Shown here one piece after another: positions 55,932 through 64,000 of a stretch of DNA of 64,000 nt (the first letter of the stretch is position 1; each line of letters starts with the position of its first letter). Source of the stretch: Tieghemiomyces parasiticus. Lineage: Eukaryota; Kickxellomycota; Dimargaritomycetes; Dimargaritales; Dimargaritaceae. The notes under the pieces are model-generated. The model did not search any database. It had not been told where the DNA came from and saw only the letters and a list, made by a program, of their open reading frames with translations. Location: NCBI GenBank assembly GCA_027575765.1, contig JANBPT010000153.1, positions 1 to 64,000 of the forward strand, written 5' to 3'. The translations under genes were made by a program, and so were the position numbers.

Positions 55932-57146
55932 TCAACGAGCTGCCTCAGTCGGGTCGGGTCCCTCCAGCTTCTTGAAGTGTTCGCATACAATCTTGATATT
56001 GCTAGACAATGTGGCGACGGCTGCCGTATGTGGGGTAAAGTAAGGGCATTAGTGAAAAACAATACACAGCAAACCGTTAGTCCCACACCGTTGCCAGTCG
56101 ATGGTCGCCTGCCACTTAACGCCAGGCACCTGTTGAATACAATGCTACCAGCGGGTACTTACTCATAGCCGGATTGTCGGTAATGACCATTAGGACGGTA
56201 TTCTTGGTGAAGTTGGTGATAATCAGAATGAACCCCTTTAGACGGATGCGGATGGACCGGAACGAGGTCGACCGCTTGTTGTTCAGCGCCAGGTTGAACG
56301 TCTTGAGAATTGACGACATCTCGTCGAACGTGCCTTTCCGGGCGCGGGCCTCCTGGGCCTGGTACTCAGCGATGGCCAGGAACGATGTCTTTTCAAACAA
56401 GACAACCTCGGCCACGTCGGCCACCTCACAGAACTGCCGGAGGTGCTGCCGGATGATCTCAATGTTGGGCATGATGGAGTTCATGATGCGGGACCAAGCG
56501 CGGTACAAGGAAGGCTCGAAGATGGAGGTGGAGAAGACCTCGACGGCCAGTTTGCCCGTCCGCTTCATGAGCTGGGCGGTTTTCTCGTTCACGATGCGGT
56601 CCCGCGTTTCAGCAGACACCAGGTCCATCTTGTGCAGTAGGCACACAATTTTGGCGTCTTTGGAGTACACCTTGATGGCGTCCAGGCACTGTTCCAGGTA
56701 GAGCAGCTCCGACTCAAAGTCCCGCGCTTCCATGTCGAATACGTAGATGAGCATCTCCACGCTCTTGAAGATGTACTCGCGTTGCGTCGAGAAATAACTG
56801 AACATGAAGTTCTCTTGGCCACCGCAGTCCCACAGCGTCAACTGGAGGCGGCCCAGGACGCGCACTGAAATATTCTCCACGTCCATGGTCGGGCCCAGGC
56901 GGCGCGTATCGTAGGGTGAGTAGTGCGAGAAGATGATGGACCGCATCGAGGTCTTACCCGAGCCACTCTTCCCCAGTAGCAGGATCTGGTAATGAACGTG
57001 AAATGATGATAAAGTGTGTAGAGTTACGAGACCGGTGGGGTTGTGGGGTGAGGATGCGAGTTGGTACGGTCCAGGTCGCAGGACCACCCATCGGGTAGAC
57101 GGCCAAGTGCGCCACTTACCTTCTTCTTGGTCTCGTATATGCTCAT
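55932..57146 (-). CDS. GTR1: Rag-family GTPase Gtr1 (RagA/B)
   Basis: Lysosomal/vacuolar GTPase that partners with Gtr2 (RagC) to activate TORC1 with amino acids. Three exons: 57146-57120 (MSIYETKKK), 56985-56163 and 56020-55932, joined in phases 0 and 1; total 312 residues, normal for RagA/Gtr1. P loop GKSGSGKTS at residues 14-22, switch I RLGPTMDVE, switch II WDCGGQENFM, and the Rag-specific HKMDL in place of NKxD. The roadblock-like C-terminal domain contains VAEVVLFEKTSFLAIAEY and ends with TLSSNIKIVCEHFKKLEGPD from the last exon. Without exon 3 the conserved final helix would be missing, which supports the join. Its partner Gtr2 is not in this window. Confidence 0.96.
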
Positions 57147-58487
57147 GGTCACGGTGGCGAGCCGGTGGTCGCGGATAAACTTAGGAGGGAGGGTGGCTTG
57201 ACAGGGCAACGGCAGCGGCACGGCGATGGGGTGTGCAAGGGTGATTCCTAGATTTCGGCGACCACGTTGATGAGTGGTAATCGTGATGGCGAGAGAGGGT
57301 TATGGTGTCCCGGGCAAGAATAGGCTAATACAGAAAGCGATGAGGCCACAAGTAAAGACTGAATGACGTAGAAGGGGAGGGCAAGGGGGGGGGGAAATGA
57401 AGGTTGAGGAGGAGGGGGGGGCACAGACTTGCAGCTTCGGCGTGGTGGCGGACAGGCCTGAAACTCCGGGGTGCCTACTGGGCCGGGCGGGCAAGAGGGA
57501 CGCGACCGGCAAAGCTATGGGGGCGCGAGGAAAAAAGCGACAGCCATTGCTGCTGGCCCACCAGTTCGTCAACCCACTACTACCCTGGCCCTCCTTGGGC
57601 ATCCCACCTGGTCGTGTATATGCTACAATGGCTGGCTATTGAAACGGCAGGAAACGCCGCGTGCTATGCCTGCCCTCGGTGACTACGAAGCGAGCTGGAA
57701 TCACGCCACCTTGCTCCTTCTGCTGAGCTCGTCGCTAGCGAACATATCGGAGGCCACAGCGTGTCGCTCTGCGGACGCCAGGTCCTTTTCGGACACGTGT
57801 TGGCCTTTAGGCATTCCGGTTGGATGTTCGGCAGGCTTACCATCGAGGACTGCTGTATGCAACCAAGGCGCGGTGACTCTCTCCTTCTTGACGAATGCGC
57901 TCGGTCGGTAGAGCTAGGGATGTAGCTCCTAGCGCCCTGGTTCTATGGATTTAATCACGTGACCTCGTCTGCACGATTGGGGAACACCCATGCCCCTGCG
58001 GATGCCCTGGCATCAGTTCTCCCCAACGCGCCGCCCTACGCTGTATTCGATAGGCAATATAGAATCAGTTCAAAGGGCCTTGACAACCCGTAGGCCCCAG
58101 GCGCGTCAGCGGACAGGGTTCCAATCGACCAATTGAGGTATGATATCGGGGACTGCCGTACAAGTAACCACGAACGAGCCATGCTTTTAATAAGAGTTCG
58201 CTTGGTTCAGGCGCAGCAAAGGTTGGTCGGAGGAGCCAGCCTGTGGTTGCGATGCGGCCGGGTACAGCGGCCAGGGGGCTCGCCAAGTACAGACCGCGGG
58301 CACTCGGCAGGAGATAACCCCCCCGGAAGCCAGGGTGCGCTATTGAATCTCACACGCCGAATCACCTCTTGGGTGCCCCCATTCGATACGTAGAGATTTC
58401 CCGTATCCAGCGTGTACGATTCTCTCCCAACTCTCACCGATTCCATTTGTTACCAAGTGTCATTCCTTATAGCTCTTACTCATCAAC
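57147..58487. other. Divergent intergenic region, no gene seen
   Basis: 1.3 kb between the divergent Gtr1 and Mic26/27 starts. G-rich runs occur near 57388-57420. No coding exon or RNA gene recognised. Confidence 0.45.
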
Positions 58488-59683
58488 ATGCAGCCCTCTG
58501 ACATTGAAAAGATCCCGGACCCCAAGAGCGTAAGTCAAGCGCCGCCCTATCCTTATCTCATGATGCCAGCCTGCCTGAATTACCCGGCCGACACTAGCCC
58601 CCTAAGTCAACTTCGCCCAACTTGAGCTGTCGCTAACTATACCGGCGCAACTCCTCGCCCTCAAACTTATCCACCCCCATCAAACACCTTCCACCAGCTG
58701 AGCATCTACGAGGAGAAGAAGCCTATGCCTCAGGAGCCCACGGGTCCCTCCCGGCTCCAGCTTACCGTGCGTGACTTCCGCGTGCGGGCGACCCAGTTCC
58801 TCCAGACCGGCCAGGTATGGACTCCATGGCGATCGGTAGGCTCCCTAATATATAACCGTATCGGTCGGAGTTGGCTCTGCCCATGACGGTGCCTACCGCC
58901 GTTAACCGTATTTGCTTTTGTTTACCACCTGCGTCCCGCTACCATTTATGCAGGCCCACCTTCAGATGACTGCCGATCGCGTCGTAGACCTTGAGCAGCA
59001 GGCTGAAAGTAAGTAATCACCCTGGCACTTCCATCTGACCATACCATCGACTGTACCCCGAGGTACGTTAGTATCCACTACGAGGGTCGGTATGCGCCCT
59101 GACTAAGCTAACCTGTAAGCTGCAATCCCTCTCACACCGACCATGTCTAGCCGCCGTGCAAAAGACCGTCCCGAAGAACGAACAGCTATTTCCCGGGGCC
59201 TTATACATCGCCGTGGCCGGTCTGGCCGGTTCCGTGTTCACCCGCAACCGTAAGTGCTTGAATCCTCGATAATTATTTCCCTTTGCTTAGGATCTTGCCG
59301 TGCGCCCTGCCGTACCATGCCTCAAAGCTGTACCATTGGCGTGGGCATTCCACATCCCCTCACTCACCCTTCATCAACTGCCTCTCCTCGTCCGATCCTT
59401 TACAACTGTAGGTAACTTTCTGATCCGTTGGACGAGCCCCTTTCTTTTCGCCGGCGCCTCAGCTTTCTACTTCCTGCCTGGCACCGCCCGTGTCGTGACC
59501 CGCCGGTTGTACGACGAGTACGGCGACCCGGCCACCGAGCAGCAGGCCCGCGAGACACTCAACTCGTTCCAGGGCCTCGGAGCCAAGATTAGCGACCAGG
59601 TCGGATCCTCCGTGCGTGACGCTCGTCAGACCCTGGTCGACACCGTCCGCTCTGTGGAACCTAAGAATGACCCCAAAAAATGA
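58488..59683 (+). CDS. MICOS complex subunit Mic26/Mic27 (apolipoprotein O-like)
   Basis: Inner mitochondrial membrane protein of the cristae-junction MICOS complex. Five exons: 58488-58529, 58698-58814, 58954-59008, 59151-59249 and 59412-59683; GT-AG borders and phases 0, 0, 1, 1 all match, giving 194 residues. The family pattern is clear: a short N terminus (SIYEEKKPMPQEPTGPSRLQ), the amphipathic FRVRATQFLQTGQAHLQ block, then FPGALYIAVAGLAGSVF as TM1. The hallmark TRNRNFLIRWTSP loop and AGASAFYFLPGTA as TM2 follow. The C terminus is polar and ends PKNDPKK. It could be either paralogue; the symbol is left open. Confidence 0.93.
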
Positions 59684-59888
59684 ATTAGCTCGCCTGGACT
59701 GGGGTTGAAAATCCGCATATCGATACCAAGCCTCCTCACTTGCGAATCGTTGGTATATGGAAACAAAATAAAAGTAGATATTTTCTCCATCCATAATATC
59801 AGCTGTACTGCTCAACACTAAAAGTGACCACAACGGTATTAATAGAAAAGAAAAAGAATCAATAACCAAGTGGTGTACAAATAAAGGA

Positions 59889-59959
59889 TGCCATTGGCTG
59901 GAATCGAACCAGCGTCAGCGCGGCCACAACGCGACGTACTGCCACTATACTACAATGGC
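59889..59959 (-). tRNA. tRNA-His (anticodon GTG)
   Basis: 71-nt cloverleaf on the minus strand. The acceptor GCCATTG pairs fully with CAATGGC, discriminator A. D arm GTAT/GTAC, anticodon loop TTGTGGC with GTG, and T arm CTGGTTCGATTCCAG. The anticodon stem has a mismatch at its outermost pair. No intron. A short T-rich stretch follows. As in other tRNA-His, the -1 G is not encoded. Confidence 0.95.
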
Positions 59960-59962
59960 TCG

Positions 59963-61586
59963 CATGAAAATTTATGACCATAGTGAATTATATTTCTTCC
60001 AAGTAATTGGATAGGAAGGTTTCATCTTAACTTTTGCTGGCCTAGTCAATTTTTGGCAAAGCTGAGGCTCATGATGGGTAAATTTCAGGCAGAGGCCCAA
60101 TGAAAATATTTTCCAGGGTACATTTGCTACCAGGATCTTGGTATGTCCAATTTACAGGGACAGGGGCTTGGAGCCATAGGTGGGACATTGGGCATTACAT
60201 CTGGTTCCTCTGATGGTATCATCATGCAAGGCATCTGTTACACACTTTCAGTCATATACCTACATTAAATTGAGCTGATAGAGTTTAGTAGATGGGGACA
60301 GTGGGAGCATATTGCTCTGGTTCATGGCAATGGTGGCACAAGCTTTGGCACCTTATTTAGCTGGCCATACAGGGATCTAGGTGGGAACTGCTTGCCTTGT
60401 TTAATACCAACCACTACATACACTTAATGAAAGATGAATTGCCTCCCAACTGTCATAGTCACATGTCACCTCAGCAGCATAATAATGTAGATATCTTCCC
60501 TAGAACTCTTACCCTAGCTAAGGAATTTCTAGATACTGACAGGAGGATTCACATATTATGCCCCTTGCCCTTTCTATTCATCCTTATCCCCACTCTAGTG
60601 CTTTGCTGCCAGTGACTGCATGATACTCTGGGCTTTCAATCTCATTGGATCCAATCATCAATGGCCTCTGTGGTGATTGGGAGCCACCCCATTAGATTAT
60701 CTCAGGGTAAAGTCCAAGTCTACTATTTCAGAGCCATAAATTCTGTGATAGTAGAATAGTCTTTTGGGTATGGTATTAGATTTGGGCCTAATATCAGCAC
60801 AGGGCATCAGCTACACAGTGTAATCAATGGAGATGAAGGTCCCCAGCTACATCAACAGGGCAATATGCATGATACTGCAGGGGGGAGTGGTAGCAGACCT
60901 GCACTTAATCCAGTAACAGACTTTACCCCATGTCAAGCACACCACACCTAAACAATCTTCCCAGGTGGCCACAACATTGCACAGCATTGATCAAGGTGTG
61001 GTTTGCATATCAGCCCCAAAATGTTTAAAGTGCCCTCTCACTCTCCACCTGCTTGGTTCATCCCGCTTACTAATGGGTATTTAACAACTAACCACCACTG
61101 TTCCCTGGAGGACAACAGGCAATAAGCAATCACCCTGAGGTCCTCTTCTTTGCATTCAGTATACTCCAGTTACCATTTTGCTAGCCCTGCCTTGTCCCTG
61201 CCTCTAAGGCCCCTTCTTCATTTTGTTTCATATGAGTACTACAGTGTACCCCTGCACCCTCCTCTTGCCCCTCCTCCTTCATCCTCCTTTATTGTATCCC
61301 CTTTAGTTTGGCCTAATACCCTGTTCCAGCCCATTGCAGAACAGCCCTGGCTACTCTACAGCCAGTTGTGACATTGCTTCCAGCAGAGTCTGGTCTAGTT
61401 TGGTATCAAGTAAATCATGAGGCACCATGGGCCACCAGGCTAGAGCCTGGCCTTCAGGAGTGCTAGGGCTAGTCTGGGTGTGTGATGGCTGCCTGTAAAG
61501 CCATAGTTCAGCAGAAGCCAGTGTGTATTACATTAGTAAACAGGCTATTAAGTACAAATATTGGCTAAAGGCTCTGATGGTAAAAT
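59963..61586. other. CpG-free block next to tRNA-His, possible methylated mobile-element remnant
   Basis: In 1,624 bp I find one CpG (61064), while the flanks and genes have several per 100 bp. TpG and CpA are frequent. The block starts within a few bases of the 5' end of the tRNA gene, where Pol III-targeted retroelements insert in other fungi. It contains no intact gene. The longest frames are 60397-60615 (plus) and a minus-strand run at about 61565-61370 that includes AWWPMVPHDLLDTKLDQTLL; I recognise neither. No terminal repeats were found by eye, so the mobile-element origin is inference from composition and position. Confidence 0.5.
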
Positions 61587-64000
61587 CGGTAAAGAACATC
61601 CAGCACATCCCACTTGGATATTTGGGGATGGGCGCTGGCAAGCGTCCAAGATGAAACTATGGAGTCATGGGAGTTAAAGCTATGATACAAGGCATAGTCC
61701 AATATGCAAATTGTGTATAGCCAATGGTTCAGCGTTTGAAGCACACCTAGATTATTCTACATAGAGCTGTCTTCTGAGACCTTTGACTGCACAAATTAAA
61801 TGCCTTTGCAAATTACCTGTGCTTTTACTGAAGTGATGAGACACGTACTATGTACTTTTGGTGGACACCAACTCCCACTGATCACCCAGTCGCGTCATGC
61901 CCCAGTCTGGCCTAGTGTTTCTTTCTCAGACGCAATGCTTTTTAGTCCCCCTCTAGTCTCGTCTGCCCTTACCATGTCCACCTAATACCCCTCACTGTGA
62001 CGGCCTACCCCCAACACTGTGGTTGTGGGGAGGCCCCTAGCCAGTTCCCAAGCTTTGTATACAGTAAGCAACAACAATAAGGAATTGGATCGGACCCATT
62101 CCCTTTGGAACCTGGTACAGTCTGTACAGCCAACTTTGCAAGGATTTGGAAGGGAAAGGGGCTCCAGGGTAGCTGCTGTGGCCTAGTAGATCGACCGAGT
62201 AGCTACAGAAACACCAGTTGTGGAAGTAAACATGAGACGCGTGGCGGGCCACTACTGCCCAGAGTAGTGCCACATTGCTAGGCTTGCGACCAATATTTAC
62301 CGCCAGGGGCTCGCAGGGTACCAGGTTCACACTGGAGCCTTATGTGGCCAGGAACCTTCACGTAATGATGGTTAGGAGGGGGGTGAGGGTTCCCACGCAA
62401 TGGACGAGCAAACATGTCAGAACCTGTGTAGGTCATTGTCTATAAAGAGGGCTGGAGAAGGGATCGACGTGCCAAAGTATACCGAGTCGGGGTCCAAGGC
62501 TACCAGGGCTGGTATCAAGGGACCCCGCTCCCAAGGCTAGCTTCTCCAAAATGAAGCTCACTAGGGAGTGGAATGCCAAGTCAGGCAGGGGGGCTCGTGG
62601 GAGAGGCCTAACTGGTGAGTTGGCAGGGTAGCGGGTGTTGATCTGACCCTGCGCTTGCTTCAGCGCTGGTATCGTTGCACTGGGGATTGATTGCTCTGCG
62701 CGTCGCCAAGAATCATGGTTTTGGGCATTCTCCCCCCCCCCCCCACGCAGGAAGTAAATGAGGTCTGAACTCCTCACAGAAGCCAAACACCTTCCACCAG
62801 CCTATCCACCACCTCAAGGGGTGAGGATTAGGCACCTAGAGTGAACGACCATGCGACCCACCCAAAAGTGCCTTCCGGTCACTCATGCCAGAGTTCGGCT
62901 GCTGCCAAGACCCTTTAACATAACATTGCTAACCTTACGTGCAGGTGGTGAGAATCAGTGCACCCTCAACCCAGTCGCTCTACCCGACTTATGTAAGGGT
63001 TCTAGCCACCTTGTCTAGTAGGAGGGGTAAGCACCCTACCCCAAACCCATCCCAACCACGGCCTGTTTGTAACTACGCCAGTAATCCGAAAGCAGGGCTG
63101 ATCTTGTCCAGTGGCGCTAGGGGAATTGCCGCCAGCGTAGGCGCGCCACTGTGATGTAGTTTGCTGCAAATTGCACCCGTGAGGGCCACGCAGCATTTTC
63201 TATGGGGAGTGGACTGCCCAGACACCTCCCAAGAGAGAATTTGGGTTTAACTGTTAGAAGCGGGTCCATCATCATCCTGGGAAGGCCTCCTCGGCCCTCA
63301 GGGTGCTAAGTATAGTGGAACCAAAGAGAGTCATGTCAATCAGCAGTTGGGGAGCAAGGGTATCCACTCTGGTAACAATTCTGTAGTGGACAGCGTCAGT
63401 GAAGCCGCCAGGAAGGGTACACAGTGACGGCGAATCTCGGTTGCTCAAATAGGTCCACATGTCGCACCGCTCTATCCCCACGCCGTTGATCCGGCCGGCA
63501 GCACTGTGAGGCACCCGTTGTGGTCGTCGGGTCTTGCCAAAGTGAGTGGCCTGGTGGCCAGTCGTTTACCAAACGGACGCCTTGGCTCAAACGCAATCCT
63601 CTCTTCCCACGCAGTGCTTATCGGCGCCAACTCAGGCTAGTAAATCCTTCCACCAGTCCGCCTCAGGTCAATTGACCCCAGCGTTTAGGCCACGTGTGTA
63701 TGGTCCAGCCCACAATCCCAAGGCTGGAAGCTGGATGGTGCGGTACTAGGTGAACGCCAGGCGACGTACCACACTCCTCCAGTACTGTCATGGAACATGG
63801 GGTTGTGAGCCCCGCCCAAATGGGCAAGAGCACTCGAACTATCCTCAGATCCACGCACTCTGCTCGTCCCTGTGTTCTTATGAGGGCCACAGTCTATGTC
63901 TCTGCTGGGATATAAAAAGTTGTGCAGTTCGCCCACTTGAGTATAACCAGCAATCCAATTACCTTCGCCACCAACTGCCCAGCAACGCCACCTCCACCCG
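61587..64000. other. Window-end region without an established gene
   Basis: CpG content rises back to normal by about 62 kb. A 13-C run lies at 62732-62744. Possible plus-strand exons are at 62946-62993 and around 63440-63749 (GTGAGT donor near 63540, CCCACGCAG acceptor at 63614, then QCLSAPTQASKSFHQ to a stop). I could not identify a family or a start codon, so no gene is called. Confidence 0.35.

Overview
The window comes from a fungal nuclear genome, probably an early-diverging (non-Dikarya) lineage. Genes are single transcription units on both strands. They are split by short spliceosomal introns, mostly with GTAAGT donors and pyrimidine-rich AG acceptors, and there are no operons. The genes are eukaryotic housekeeping families: Snu23, Epl1, eEF1A, Gtr1/RagA, MICOS Mic26/27, alkaline ceramidase, heterotrimeric G-protein gamma, GMF, HDDC2, MsrB and an Ssh4-type Rsp5 adaptor. 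A Polo kinase with PLK4/SAK-like features and a TMEM209-type membrane protein argue against budding yeast. Coding sequence is GC-rich and CpG-rich; spacers are more AT-rich and carry simple repeats.

Layout. 1-16 kb: Snu23 (partial, minus) is divergent from a TMEM209-like gene. Then come an F-box-like protein with a signal peptide (minus), a secreted PI-PLC-like phosphodiesterase (plus), MsrB (plus) and Epl1 (minus). 16-30 kb: a long spacer, a three-exon alkaline ceramidase (plus) convergent with a G-gamma gene (minus), a six-exon HDDC2 (minus), a small secreted repeat protein (plus) and one 5S rRNA gene (minus). 30-46 kb: a Myb/SANT protein with a predicted mitochondrial presequence (minus), an Ssh4-like SPRY protein (minus), an unresolved multi-exon candidate near 39 kb (minus), GMF (plus) with one intron that fits only AT-AC borders, and an unknown secreted protein (minus). 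46-60 kb: eEF1A with a leader intron (minus), a PLK4-like kinase (minus), Gtr1 (minus), Mic26/27 (plus) and tRNA-His(GTG) (minus). 60-64 kb: no clear gene. Its first 1.6 kb is almost free of CpG and lies immediately upstream of the tRNA gene.

How the genes relate. There is no pathway cluster. Loose functional links are nutrient and vacuolar signalling (Gtr1, the Ssh4-like adaptor, G-gamma), sphingolipid and inositide turnover (ceramidase, PLC-like protein) and mitochondria (Mic26/27, MsrB long form, possibly the Myb protein). Several exon structures were built here by hand from splice consensus, reading-frame phase and protein-family similarity; these joins are inference. The observations most worth pursuing are the AT-AC intron in GMF, the CpG-free block next to tRNA-His, the PLK4-like kinase, the Myb protein with a presequence exon, and three secreted proteins without recognisable families.
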